Assembly (NCBI GenBank): GCA_030538215.1
Contig: JAUNUM010000007.1
Span: forward strand, 1 to 49,275
Origin: Bacteroidia bacterium
GTDB taxonomy: Bacteria; Bacteroidota; Bacteroidia; Bacteroidales; Dysgonomonadaceae
DNA: 49,275 nucleotides
Direction of reading: 5' to 3'
Shown: positions 33,788 through 42,047 of the stretch, one piece after another
How the letters are laid out: each line of letters opens with the position of its first letter
Numbering within the stretch: position 1 is the stretch's first letter
The notes under the pieces: model-generated
Told to the model about the DNA's origin: nothing
Database searches by the model: none
Seen by the model: only the letters and a program-made list of their open reading frames with translations
Position numbers and translations under genes: made by a program

Positions 33788-33817
33788 CAAAACTAAGAAT
33801 AATTTTGTTAATGTCAA
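33788..33817 (-). promoter_or_regulatory. Full -33/-7 promoter on the minus strand
   Basis: TTG (33815-33817) and TAGTTTTG (33788-33795) are 19 bp apart, matching the Bacteroidota consensus in both boxes. It points away from the TonB-like gene and toward the hairpin at 33692-33734. Confidence 0.5.
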
Positions 33818-33848
33818 AAAGACCTTTTAGAAACGTTGAGTTTTTTGT

Positions 33849-33856
33849 TATCTTTG
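33849..33856 (+). promoter_or_regulatory. -7 box for the tandem TonB-domain gene
   Basis: TATCTTTG ends 40 bp before the start codon at 33897. The -33 position has a T-run but no TTG. Confidence 0.5.
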
Positions 33857-33896
33857 CTCCTCGAATAAAAAAAGTCAAAGCAACATCTACGAATAA

Positions 33897-34781
33897 ATGA
33901 ATTTTAAAACGTTATTTTTATCGCTGTTCGTTTCTGGCGTAACGGTATTTCCTATTATTGCATCGGGAGCAGATTTACCCAATCGTCAAGTCGCCGAGCT
34001 GCCAAGTTCTTTTGCTTCTCAACCTCCACCTGTTTACGAAGGAAAAATAATTGAAGATCCCGATATTCCGGCTATTTACACGGGAGGAACAGCAGAAATG
34101 CATAAGTTCATATCCAACATGCTCCGCTATCCGGCCGATGCTACCGAACGCAATGCACAAGGCTTGGTAGTTTACACATTTATAGTTGAAAAAGACGGAG
34201 CATTAACGAATTTTGATATTATTCACCGCGCCGATTCATCATTAAATAAAGAAGCTTTGCGCATCTTACAGGCTATGCCACCTTGGCGTCCGGCTAAATA
34301 TAAAGAAGAATTTGTTCGTTCCAAAAGCTATGTTCCCATGTATTTTCGGCTAAACAAAAATGCAAATACCGTAGCTCGCACCACAAGAACTCCGGCTGCC
34401 AATTGCACTAAAACAAATACCGAAATTGCTAACTCCGAAATATTTTCCATTGTGGACAAAATGCCGCAATATCCGCATGGAGAAAAAGAGCTGGCCGGAT
34501 TTATCTCGCACCAAATACGGTATCCGAAAGAAGCTCGTCAGCAAGGAATTGAAGGTAGAATTCTGTGCTCTTTCATAGTAGCTGCCGATGGTTCTATATC
34601 CAACATCGAAGTTATACAAGGTATTAATCCTCAACTCGATAATGAAGCTATAAGAGTACTCAGCCTTATGTCGAAATGGGTGCCGGGAGAAAACAACGGC
34701 GAAAAGGTGAACGTAAAGTGTTTATTACCTATCGACTTCACTATCGACGAAGAGCCGATTCCGATTCCGACAGGCGAATAA
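33897..34781 (+). CDS. Exported protein with two TonB C-terminal domains
   Basis: Encodes 294 residues: a hydrophobic N-terminal segment (TLFLSLFVSGVTVFPIIASG, likely a signal peptide cleaved near 22-25) and two copies of the TonB C-terminal fold. Copy one spans about 70-155 (MLRYPADATERNAQGLVVYTF, PPWRPAKY). Copy two spans about 190-285 (IRYPKEARQQGIEGRILCSF, VAADGSISNIEV, KWVPGENNGEKV). Normal TonB has an uncleaved N-terminal anchor and a long Pro-rich linker; neither is evident, and both domains follow closely. It may be a periplasmic protein that mimics or modulates TonB contact with outer-membrane receptors. It is divergent from the receiver/PEP-domain gene. Confidence 0.82.
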   Translation: MNFKTLFLSLFVSGVTVFPIIASGADLPNRQVAELPSSFASQPPPVYEGKIIEDPDIPAIYTGGTAEMHKFISNMLRYPADATERNAQGLVVYTFIVEKDGALTNFDIIHRADSSLNKEALRILQAMPPWRPAKYKEEFVRSKSYVPMYFRLNKNANTVARTTRTPAANCTKTNTEIANSEIFSIVDKMPQYPHGEKELAGFISHQIRYPKEARQQGIEGRILCSFIVAADGSISNIEVIQGINPQLDNEAIRVLSLMSKWVPGENNGEKVNVKCLLPIDFTIDEEPIPIPTGE

Positions 34782-34821
34782 ACTATACTTAACGCATCAA
34801 ATCGACAATCGGTCAGATGTG

Positions 34822-34838
34822 TCTCCAAAACTTGGAGA
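34822..34838. repeat. Small inverted repeat
   Basis: TCTCCAA (34822-34828) and TTGGAGA (34832-34838) pair around AAC. It precedes the bidirectional terminator in the convergent gap. Confidence 0.4.
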
Positions 34839-34847
34839 GAAAAAAAT

Positions 34848-34881
34848 AAAAAACCGATAAATTAAAACTTATCGGCTTTTT
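34848..34881. terminator. Bidirectional terminator between the TonB-domain gene and the aminotransferase
   Basis: Arms CCGATAA (34854-34860) and TTATCGG (34869-34875) are flanked by an A-run on the left and six T on the right (34877-34882), so it can serve both convergent genes. Confidence 0.85.
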
Positions 34882-34912
34882 TCATTAATCTACGTTTTTC
34901 GTTCTTCTTTTT

Positions 34913-36109
34913 TCATCCGCAAACTTCGCGAATGGCTTCCGCCACAATAGGAATACCTTTGTTGATGGTTTCTACATCGGTATTACAAAACGAAACGCGC
35001 ATACAATCGTTTTTCACACCGTCGGGATCGAAAGTTTTTCCGGTAACGAAAACCACCCCTTTATCTATGGCTTTTTTCAAAATAAGGGTGCTGTCTGTTC
35101 CTTTGGGCAAGTGCAGCCAAATGTAAAAACCACCTCGTGGCTTTTCGAACGAAACATAATTGGGTAAATATTTTTCGAGCGCGGCAATCATTGCCAGTCC
35201 ACGCTTTTTATATTCCAAGCGTACGCTTTCCGTATATTTGTCAATGTATCCTTTGCGAAGAAACTTGTCGGCCACTACCTGCGAAAGACTGGGCGAACAG
35301 GCATCGATGGATTGCTTAATCAATTCGCATTTTTGATAAATATGTTCTGGCACAAGCATCCATCCCAAACGCAGTCCGGGACCAAGAACTTTGGAGAATG
35401 AGCCGGTAAAACACACATCGATTCCTTCGGGATCAATTGTTTTGATGTTTTTCATCTTCGCTACATCTTCCTCGTAAAAATACAAATCGCTGTATACATC
35501 ATCTTCGATAAGTGGAATATCTTTATCCCTCAACAAATCAATCATTTGTCTTTTCACCTCTTCGGAGTAAACTATGCCTGCCGGATTGTGGAAATTAGGC
35601 AAGAAGTAGAGAAATTTCGGTTTCGGGTGAGTAGATTCCAAGGTTGTTTTTAGTTGTTCGATATCAATGCCATCACGATTGAGAGGAACAGAAATAATAT
35701 TGGCTTCATACGAGCGAAATGCCGATAACGCACCAATGAAAGAAGGGGTTTCCACCACCACATTATCTCCCGGGTCGATAAATGCTTTTGCCAAAATATT
35801 TATGGCCTGCAACGAACCGGTGGTTACCATTAACCGATTTTTCTTCACAGGCAATCCTTTCTTTTCGAGATAATCGGATAGAGACTCCAGCAACATCGGC
35901 AACCCATTTGTGGGTCCGTATTGCATGGCAATTTGTTTATCTTTTTCGGTAAGAGATCCGTAAATCTCATCCATCATATCCAACGGAAAAAGTTCGTTGC
36001 CCGGCATTCCACCCGAGAACGAAATAATATCGGGAGAAGCCGCCAGCTTCATTAAATCTCTGATTTCCGACGAACGTAGGCCGGAAACACTACTTGCAAA
36101 TCTTGTCAT
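34913..36109 (-). CDS. PLP-dependent aminotransferase (class I/II, 2-aminoadipate type)
   Basis: Encodes 398 residues of a fold-type I aminotransferase close to the LysN/2-aminoadipate and MocR-like group, without an HTH domain. Motifs are IISFSGGMPGNELFP near the N-terminus, VTTGSLQAINILAKAFIDPGD, NFHNPAGIVYS, LIEDDVYSDLYF (PLP-contact Asp) and SFSKVLGPGLRLGW with the Schiff-base Lys. GGFYIWLHLP and RVSFC with the carboxylate-binding Arg follow. It lies 49 bp downstream of iorB on the same strand. Together they suggest transamination of aromatic or branched amino acids to 2-oxo acids that IorAB then oxidises. The exact amino-acid preference cannot be read. Confidence 0.9.
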   Translation of the reverse strand: MTRFASSVSGLRSSEIRDLMKLAASPDIISFSGGMPGNELFPLDMMDEIYGSLTEKDKQIAMQYGPTNGLPMLLESLSDYLEKKGLPVKKNRLMVTTGSLQAINILAKAFIDPGDNVVVETPSFIGALSAFRSYEANIISVPLNRDGIDIEQLKTTLESTHPKPKFLYFLPNFHNPAGIVYSEEVKRQMIDLLRDKDIPLIEDDVYSDLYFYEEDVAKMKNIKTIDPEGIDVCFTGSFSKVLGPGLRLGWMLVPEHIYQKCELIKQSIDACSPSLSQVVADKFLRKGYIDKYTESVRLEYKKRGLAMIAALEKYLPNYVSFEKPRGGFYIWLHLPKGTDSTLILKKAIDKGVVFVTGKTFDPDGVKNDCMRVSFCNTDVETINKGIPIVAEAIREVCG

Positions 36110-36158
36110 AGTATTTTATGTTTGATGCTAAAGTATCCCTCAACACCGTATTTGTTCT

Positions 36159-36740
36159 TTAATCTTTGTTCTCTGCATTTTCCAAACCCAATCGGAAAGC
36201 TTTCACATTCATTTTCACCATTTCTTCTCCTTTTCTCGAGAAAAGCATTTCAATGGCTTTTTCCAATTCTTCAATCGGCATATCCAAGTAAGGCGAAGCG
36301 GCTCCAAGCATAACCACGTTGTAGGCTTTGGCGCTTCCAGCCTCTTTTGCCAACGACTCGGCATTTACAAAAACATGCTTTGCCGAGGCGGAAATAGTGT
36401 CTAATAACTCTTTTTCGTCGGGATAATTTCCTATATTAATGTAGGGTTCCGTTGCCGTTACAATAACGCCGTAAGGCGAAAGAAACGGTAAATAACGTAA
36501 CGATTCCATCGGCTCAATGGAGAGAATAATATCTGCTCTTCCCACGGGAATAAGGTCGGAGAAAATCTCTTCCGATGAAATGCGAAGATGCGATTCTACT
36601 GCACCGCCACGCTGACTCATACCGTGAACTTCGGCCTGTTTTACATTCAATCCTAAATTCATGGCAGCTAAATCGATAATGGATGCCATAGTCAGAATTC
36701 CCTGACCACCCACGCCGGATATAATTATATTTTTTTGCAT
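36159..36740 (-). CDS. iorB: Indolepyruvate:ferredoxin oxidoreductase, beta subunit
   Basis: Encodes 193 residues of the gamma-domain type subunit. The N-terminal NIIISGVGGQGILTMASIID is diagnostic, followed by QAEVHGMSQRGGAVESHLRI and a C-terminal helix pair. With IorA it converts aryl pyruvates and CoA to aryl-acetyl-CoA, CO2 and reduced ferredoxin. I start at MQKNIII (36740), 5 bp after the iorA stop codon, rather than 17 codons upstream inside iorA. The tight spacing implies translational coupling. Confidence 0.93.
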   Translation of the reverse strand: MQKNIIISGVGGQGILTMASIIDLAAMNLGLNVKQAEVHGMSQRGGAVESHLRISSEEIFSDLIPVGRADIILSIEPMESLRYLPFLSPYGVIVTATEPYINIGNYPDEKELLDTISASAKHVFVNAESLAKEAGSAKAYNVVMLGAASPYLDMPIEELEKAIEMLFSRKGEEMVKMNVKAFRLGLENAENKD

Positions 36741-36745
36741 GACGT

Positions 36746-38338
36746 TTATTTTCCTTTTTGTTTTCTGTTTTTCACTGCCGTTTGCACACATTCGCGTTGA
36801 GAGATTATAACCGAAACTCCCTTGTATTCAAGCTCTTCTTTCAACACTCTTACATTTTCCTCAAGATTTCTTTTCAATGGAATTATTTCCCGAATATGTT
36901 TTTCATCTACACCAATGCCTTTGCAAATATCGTAATATCTACCGCTTCCCGATGAGTCCTGTCCACCTGTCATAGCAGTAGTACCATTATCGGAAATAAT
37001 TACAGTAACAGCGCTTCCATCGTTCACAGCATCCAATAATCCTGTAATTCCCGAATGCGTAAAAGTAGAATCTCCAATAACAGCAACCGCAGGATGCAAA
37101 CCTGCATCGGTAGCGCCTTTTGCCATGGTTATAGACGCACCCATATCCACGCACGTGCTTATAGCATTATAAGGCGGCAACGCTCCTAACGTATAGCAAC
37201 CGATATCGCCAAAAACATGCCGTTGCGGATACATCTCCATTGCCTGAATAACGGTATCAAAAAGATCGCGGTGGCTGCATCCTTGGCACAACATCGGCGG
37301 ACGTGGTGCAACAATAGCCGGAATAACTTGTTCATCATTTGTTTTAATGCCTAATGCTTTAGCGAGTACGTTTGGTGAAAGTTCTCCAGTACGTGGCAAA
37401 GCACCGTCTAATCGCCCACGAAATTTAGTATTTCCGAAAAAGCCTTTCAACAGTTCTTCGTAAACGGGATAACCTTCTTCGGCAATTAGAATTTCGCTAT
37501 ATTTAGCGGCAAATTCGCGTATTTTGTTTTCCGGCAAGGGATATTGAGACAACTTCAGAACCGGTATATCCAAATTAAACGTTTTTATTACTTCCATTAC
37601 GTAATTATATGCGATTCCGAATGCAATAACAGCCTTGTTTCCCGTACCCGATATTAGCTTGTTGAATTTAGAAAATTCGGATAAATTGATTAATTGGGAT
37701 TGCTTTTCGAGCAAACTTCTATAGCCTTTTCTTGCATTCACAGGAAGTAAAATCCATTTATTTTTCTCCTGTGTTGGGTTAAGTTGATTTTGCGGTATCG
37801 CATCTGCTCTAACCACAACCGCACGCGAATGCGACAAACGAGTAGGAATACGAAGCAGAACAGGCAGTTTCATATCTTCCGATAAATCAAAAGCGTATCG
37901 AACAATATCGTACGTTTCTTGCTGATTGGAGGGTTCCACAACGGGAAGCATAGCAAATTTGCCATACACGCGACTGTCTTGTTCGTTTTGCGACGAGTGC
38001 ATAGAGGGATCATCAGCAACCACAACCACTAATCCGCCATGAACACCGGTAATGGCAGAATTCATAAACGCATCTGCGGCAACATTCAGTCCCACGTGTT
38101 TCATACATATCAACGCACGCTTTCCGGCATAAGACATACCAAGAGCCGCTTCGTAAGCTGTTTTTTCGTTAGTTGACCATTTTGCTCTCACACCCGACTC
38201 CCGAGCCTGAGACGATTGTTGAATAAATTGTGTGATTTCGGTAGATGGTGTTCCCGGATAAGCATAAACTCCCGAAATTCCGGCATCCAATGAAGCTTGT
38301 GCAATGGCTTCCGCACCTAAAAGTAATTGTTTATTCAT
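36746..38338 (-). CDS. iorA: Indolepyruvate:ferredoxin oxidoreductase, alpha subunit (no ferredoxin domain)
   Basis: Encodes 530 residues. The N-terminal pyrimidine-binding domain begins LLLGAEAIAQASLDAGISG and has YAYPGTPSTEI. The thiamine-diphosphate domain has MLCQGCSHRDLFDT, FGDIGCYTLGALPP, AVIGDSTFTHSGI and DNGTTAMTGGQDS. The chain stops soon after VIISQRECVQTAVK, where archaeal IorA continues into a ferredoxin-like region carrying two [4Fe-4S] motifs. No CxxCxxC motif remains, so electrons must leave by another route, perhaps a separate ferredoxin. I recall that Bacteroides homologues are also near this length. A promoter with a long leader lies upstream. Confidence 0.92.
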   Translation of the reverse strand: MNKQLLLGAEAIAQASLDAGISGVYAYPGTPSTEITQFIQQSSQARESGVRAKWSTNEKTAYEAALGMSYAGKRALICMKHVGLNVAADAFMNSAITGVHGGLVVVVADDPSMHSSQNEQDSRVYGKFAMLPVVEPSNQQETYDIVRYAFDLSEDMKLPVLLRIPTRLSHSRAVVVRADAIPQNQLNPTQEKNKWILLPVNARKGYRSLLEKQSQLINLSEFSKFNKLISGTGNKAVIAFGIAYNYVMEVIKTFNLDIPVLKLSQYPLPENKIREFAAKYSEILIAEEGYPVYEELLKGFFGNTKFRGRLDGALPRTGELSPNVLAKALGIKTNDEQVIPAIVAPRPPMLCQGCSHRDLFDTVIQAMEMYPQRHVFGDIGCYTLGALPPYNAISTCVDMGASITMAKGATDAGLHPAVAVIGDSTFTHSGITGLLDAVNDGSAVTVIISDNGTTAMTGGQDSSGSGRYYDICKGIGVDEKHIREIIPLKRNLEENVRVLKEELEYKGVSVIISQRECVQTAVKNRKQKGK

Positions 38339-38400
38339 AATTATAATATAGATTTTAGACCGCTTCGCTATTAGATGTCAGACTATAAATCAGGTATTAT

Positions 38401-38429
38401 CCGCAAGGCGGTTTGAAACCGCTGTGCGG
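38401..38429. repeat. Inverted repeat in the iorA leader
   Basis: A 14-bp stem with one mismatch and one G-T pair surrounds a single base: the core GCGGTTT (38408-38414) and AAACCGC (38416-38422) are exact, and the outer CCGCA and TGCGG (38401-38405, 38425-38429) also pair. It lies within the roughly 100-base leader predicted from the promoter at 38449-38477. Confidence 0.6.
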
Positions 38430-38448
38430 TTAGTGTCTTTTACACGGA

Positions 38449-38477
38449 CAAAGATATAAAAAATTGTGCAACAACAA
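38449..38477 (-). promoter_or_regulatory. Promoter candidate for iorAB
   Basis: On the minus strand a TTGTTGTTG run (38469-38477) precedes TATCTTTG (38449-38456), with 18 bp from the first TTG. Transcription would start near 38442, giving a leader of about 100 bases with an inverted repeat. Confidence 0.45.
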
Positions 38478-38483
38478 CTAAAA

Positions 38484-38508
38484 AAAGCGAACCTTTCGGG
38501 CTCGCTTT
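38484..38508 (-). terminator. Intrinsic terminator of pnp
   Basis: Arms 38484-38493 (AAAGCGAACC) and 38499-38508 (GGCTCGCTTT) pair with one wobble around five bases. On the minus strand a run of T follows (complement of 38481-38486). It is 21 bp past the pnp stop codon. Confidence 0.8.
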
Positions 38509-38528
38509 GATAAAATTATTTGTTTGAA

Positions 38529-40679
38529 TTATTCATTCTCCGGTTTATGATGTTCCGGCCGTGGTGGGCGTGGCATCAACACCTTACGCGAAAGTTTGAA
38601 TTTACCGGTTTTGGGATCGATATCGATTAGTTTTACAGTAATTTTATCGCCTTCTTTAATTCCGGCATCTTCCACTTTTTCCAGTCGTGTCCAATCGATT
38701 TCGGAAATGTGCAACAATCCGTCTTTTCCAGGAAGGAATTCGCAGAATGCGCCGTAAGGCATTACCGAACGCACGGTAGCTTCGTACACTTCGCCTACTT
38801 CCGGCACGGCAACGATACCGCGTATTTTGCGCATGGCTGCATCAATAGAATCTTTGTTGGTAGCCGATACTTCTACACGCCCTTTGTTATCAATTTCTTC
38901 GATGGTGATAGTGGCTCCGGTTTCTTCTTGAATTCCCTGAATAATTTTTCCACCCGGACCGATAACGGCGCCGATGTAGTCTTTCGGAATTTCAATAACT
39001 TCGATGCGCGGTGCGTGAGGTTTCAGGTCGGCACGAGGTTCGGAAATAGTATCCATCATTCTGCCCATAATGTGTTCGCGACCGGCTTTGGCTTGTGCAA
39101 GGGCTTGTTCAAGAATATCGTACGAAAGTCCGTCAACCTTAATATCCATTTGAACAGCGGTGATTCCGTCTTTGGTTCCGCACACCTTGAAATCCATATC
39201 TCCTAAGTGGTCTTCATCACCCAAGATATCGGAAAGAACGGCAAAGTTTTGTCCTTTATTTTCGGAAATCAAACCCATGGCAATACCCGACACAGGTTTT
39301 ATCATCTGTACTCCGGCATCCATAAGCGCCAACGTTCCGGCACAAACCGTGGCCATTGACGAAGAACCGTTTGATTCTAAAATATCGGAAACTACGCGAA
39401 TAACATACGGATATCCTACAGGAATCATACGTTTGAGCGCACGATGAGCCAAGTTTCCGTGACCAATTTCGCGGCGACCGGTAGCACGTTGCGGACGGGC
39501 ATCTCCCGTTGAGAACGGTGGAAAATTGTAATGTAGCAAGAAACGCTCTGTGCTGTGATTAAGTACGTCGTCAACGATTTTCTCGTCTAATTTCGTACCC
39601 AACGTAACTGTTGTAAGCGATTGTGTTTCGCCGCGTGTAAACACAGCAGATCCGTGTGGTCCTTGTATATAATCCACTACGCTCCAGATGGGGCGAATAT
39701 CGGTGGTGGTTCTTCCGTCCAAGCGTTTACCTTCGTCGAGAATGCTGCGACGCATGGCTTCTTTTTCCACATCGTGGTAATATTTCGATACGAGCGCTCC
39801 TTTTTCTTCGCGCTCTTCTTCGGAAATAGTAGTCAAAAATTCTTCCTTAATAGCAGCAAATGCATCAAGGCGAGCATGCTTATCGGTGTTTTGCGAAGAT
39901 GCTACCATATAAGCTTTCGGATAACAAATATCCCATACTTGTTTGCGGAGTTCTTCGTCGTTTTCTTCGTGCGAATACTCACGTTTTTTGGTGGTTCCGC
40001 AAAGTTCCATCAGTTCGAGTTGAGCCTGACAGTGTTTTTTAATTTCTTCGTGAGCAAATTTAATGGCTTCGAGCAATTCCGCTTCCGAAACTTCACTCAT
40101 TTCGCCTTCCACCATCATGATATTATCGAGGGTTGCACCCACCACAATATCCATATCGGCTTTCTCCAATTGCTTGAAAGTTGGGTTTACAACAAGCTGT
40201 CCGTCAACACGTGCAACGCGCACTTCGGATAACGGTCCGTTGAAAGGTATATCTGAAACGGCAAGCGCGGCAGATGCAGCCAAACCGGCCAATGCATCGG
40301 GCATATCTTCGCCGTCGGACGAGAATAGCATTACGGTTACAAAAACTTCGGCATGGTAATCTTCAGGAAAAAGAGGGCGCAGCGCGCGGTCTATTAAACG
40401 ACTGGTAAGTATCTCATAATCGGAAGGGCGTCCTTCGCGTTTCATAAATCCGCCCGGAAATCTTCCGTATGCAGAAAATTTTTCTTTGTATTCAACTTGC
40501 AGCGGCATAAAATCTACTCCGGGGGCAGCGTCTTTGGCAGCGCAGACCGTGGCGAGCAGCATGGTGTTGCCCATACGCAACTCAACTGATCCATCGGCTT
40601 GTTTTGCCAATTTTCCCGTTTCGAGCGTAATCGTGCGTCCGTCTGACAGCTCGATTCGCTTTGTAATTGGATTCGTCAT
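38529..40679 (-). CDS. pnp: Polyribonucleotide nucleotidyltransferase
   Basis: Encodes 716 residues of PNPase, the trimeric phosphorolytic 3'-5' exoribonuclease. Two RNase PH domains are visible ([15 protein letters not shown] and [20 protein letters not shown]; then [16 protein letters not shown] and [14 protein letters not shown] with the catalytic SGDARP-like site). They are followed by a KH domain ([20 protein letters not shown], about 555-615) and an S1 domain ([21 protein letters not shown], about 625-700). The C-terminus ends in a Pro/His/Glu-rich tail. The length is normal. A TAACTTTG box lies at 40719-40726, about 40 bp upstream. Confidence 0.97.
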   Translation of the reverse strand: MTNPITKRIELSDGRTITLETGKLAKQADGSVELRMGNTMLLATVCAAKDAAPGVDFMPLQVEYKEKFSAYGRFPGGFMKREGRPSDYEILTSRLIDRALRPLFPEDYHAEVFVTVMLFSSDGEDMPDALAGLAASAALAVSDIPFNGPLSEVRVARVDGQLVVNPTFKQLEKADMDIVVGATLDNIMMVEGEMSEVSEAELLEAIKFAHEEIKKHCQAQLELMELCGTTKKREYSHEENDEELRKQVWDICYPKAYMVASSQNTDKHARLDAFAAIKEEFLTTISEEEREEKGALVSKYYHDVEKEAMRRSILDEGKRLDGRTTTDIRPIWSVVDYIQGPHGSAVFTRGETQSLTTVTLGTKLDEKIVDDVLNHSTERFLLHYNFPPFSTGDARPQRATGRREIGHGNLAHRALKRMIPVGYPYVIRVVSDILESNGSSSMATVCAGTLALMDAGVQMIKPVSGIAMGLISENKGQNFAVLSDILGDEDHLGDMDFKVCGTKDGITAVQMDIKVDGLSYDILEQALAQAKAGREHIMGRMMDTISEPRADLKPHAPRIEVIEIPKDYIGAVIGPGGKIIQGIQEETGATITIEEIDNKGRVEVSATNKDSIDAAMRKIRGIVAVPEVGEVYEATVRSVMPYGAFCEFLPGKDGLLHISEIDWTRLEKVEDAGIKEGDKITVKLIDIDPKTGKFKLSRKVLMPRPPRPEHHKPENE

Positions 40680-40718
40680 AAATTATTTGTTAATATTAAA
40701 ATTTGATGTAAAAACGTA

Positions 40719-40726
40719 CAAAGTTA
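40719..40726 (-). promoter_or_regulatory. -7 box for pnp
   Basis: Minus-strand TAACTTTG fits TAnnTTTG, 39 bp upstream of the pnp start. No clear -33 TTG at 19-21 bp. Confidence 0.4.
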
Positions 40727-40892
40727 ACACAAAGTTTTCGTTTTGAAGCGAATAAAGAGATAAAATATTGAAAATCTTTTGTTAGCAATTAGCGTTGCGA
40801 TGAATTGATGAAACAGCCGTAAATCAGTTTCCAAGTTCTGAAACGATGATGCACCTTTAATTTCATGGCACAAATCACAAAATCAGACTTCC

Positions 40893-40925
40893 CAACCAAT
40901 AGCTAACAGTCAGCAGCTAATAGCT
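40893..40925. repeat. Degenerate AGCTAATAGCTAA repeat
   Basis: Imperfect words CCAATAGCTAACAGTCAGCAGCTAATAGCTAA run up to and across the stop codon of the nuclease gene, so that its last codons derive from the repeat. A similar tract occurs at 20679-20709. The rest of the 237-bp gap between the two genes shows no other feature besides the pnp -7 box. Confidence 0.5.
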
Positions 40926-41939
40926 AATTTTCAAATCCATATATACCGGCAAATGATCGCTAAAACCACCGATATATCTCGGGCCGAGATGCGTACGAAA
41001 AGGTTCTTTGTTGCCGTAACGCCCCTCGCGAAGAAGAAAATCGGCTTTAAAAATATGAGCTTCGTCTCCTTTGATATAAACCGAATTGCTTTCCGATAAC
41101 AGATTTCCACTCACGATAAATTGGTCGAGCACCTCCCACCTGCCCCGAAAGAAATACGTGCCGAAATTCTTTTCTTTCAACCTATGAAAAAACATATTGT
41201 AAAGTTCTTTATCGGAACGATTATCATGTAAACTTCTCGCTTTCAGCGTCTGGAAAAGACTTTTATCATTGGGATGGTCGTTGAAATCGCCCATGATAAC
41301 GATATTGGCTTTTTCCCTTACCGAAAACAGGCTATCTACTTTGCTTCGCAAAAGCTTTGCCGCATCTATTCTGGCAGGTTCCGTTTCGCGCTGTCCGCCA
41401 CTTCGCGATGGAAAATGACAAACAAAAACATCGAGCGTATCTTTGTTGATAATCCTGCCTACGGCATGAAGAATATTACGTGTAGGGCGTGTGTTTTTAT
41501 CTCTAAAAACTATTTCGTACTCGTTCTTTTCCAGCAAATTGAACTGATGCCGCTGATAAAGTAAAGCTACATCAATGCCGCGTTCGTCGGGAGAATTGGT
41601 GACAATATATTCATAACCTTGTGCCCGAAGCGGCGAGCGACGTGTAAGATCGAAAATAACACTATCGTTTTCGATTTCACAAAGCCCAACCAACGCGGGC
41701 GAGTACATCTCGCCAACAGCGGTAATTACACGAGTAATATTTTTGAGTTTCGTCCAATATTTCCAAGGTTGCCAATTCATATTGCCGTGAGGCAGAAACT
41801 CATCGTCGTTCTTATCCGGATCATCCACGGTATCGAACAGGTTCTCCACGTTGTAGAACATGATGCGGAAATTGGGCTGGGAAATGGAAGCCGATAAACC
41901 GACAAAAAGTAAACAAACAAATAAGAAAAGTTTTCGCAT
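40917..41939 (-). CDS. Secreted endonuclease/exonuclease/phosphatase family protein
   Basis: Encodes 340 residues: a signal peptide (LFLFVCLLFVGLSASIS, cleaved near 20) and an EEP domain. Catalytic landmarks are FRIMFYNVENLFDT near the N-terminus, VGLCEIENDSVIF (metal-binding Glu), VCHFPSRSGGQ, IVIMGDFNDHPND and the terminal GGFSDHLPVYMDL with the Asp-His pair. Enzymes of this fold cut DNA, RNA or phosphodiesters of lipids or nucleotides; the substrate cannot be told. Its promoter box lies only 5 bp from the start codon, which suggests a leaderless mRNA. Confidence 0.9.
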   Translation of the reverse strand: MRKLFLFVCLLFVGLSASISQPNFRIMFYNVENLFDTVDDPDKNDDEFLPHGNMNWQPWKYWTKLKNITRVITAVGEMYSPALVGLCEIENDSVIFDLTRRSPLRAQGYEYIVTNSPDERGIDVALLYQRHQFNLLEKNEYEIVFRDKNTRPTRNILHAVGRIINKDTLDVFVCHFPSRSGGQRETEPARIDAAKLLRSKVDSLFSVREKANIVIMGDFNDHPNDKSLFQTLKARSLHDNRSDKELYNMFFHRLKEKNFGTYFFRGRWEVLDQFIVSGNLLSESNSVYIKGDEAHIFKADFLLREGRYGNKEPFRTHLGPRYIGGFSDHLPVYMDLKISY

Positions 41940-41944
41940 AGAAA

Positions 41945-41952
41945 CAAAGATA
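41945..41952 (-). promoter_or_regulatory. -7 box abutting the EEP gene
   Basis: Minus-strand TATCTTTG ends 5 bp from the ATG. If transcription starts 6-7 bp downstream of the box as usual, the message has no 5' leader. Confidence 0.45.
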
Positions 41953-41989
41953 AAAAATTATTTGACACGAAAAACCTTGTTTGCAAACA

Positions 41990-42025
41990 AATAGCGCGAA
42001 AATTAAAAAAAACTCTCGCGCTATT
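41990..42025. terminator. Hairpin downstream of pepD
   Basis: Exact 10-base arms AATAGCGCGA (41990-41999) and TCGCGCTATT (42016-42025) enclose a 16-base A-rich loop. A further perfect palindrome, GTTTGCAAAC, lies at 41979-41988. It is 22 bp beyond the pepD stop codon. No T-run follows, so it may be only a stabilising hairpin. Confidence 0.5.
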
Positions 42026-42047
42026 AATATCAATAATGTCTTAGAAA

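Noticed and set aside
33690-33878. A 62-codon minus-strand frame in the gap before the receiver/PEP-domain gene
   Set aside because: Its end lies inside the terminator-like hairpin and its start lies upstream of the promoter proposed for that strand, so a non-coding transcript is the better reading.
39621-40232. A 203-codon plus-strand frame inside pnp
   Set aside because: It is the mirror of conserved PNPase codons. The translation (Phe/His-rich, no motif) looks like a shadow of the real gene.
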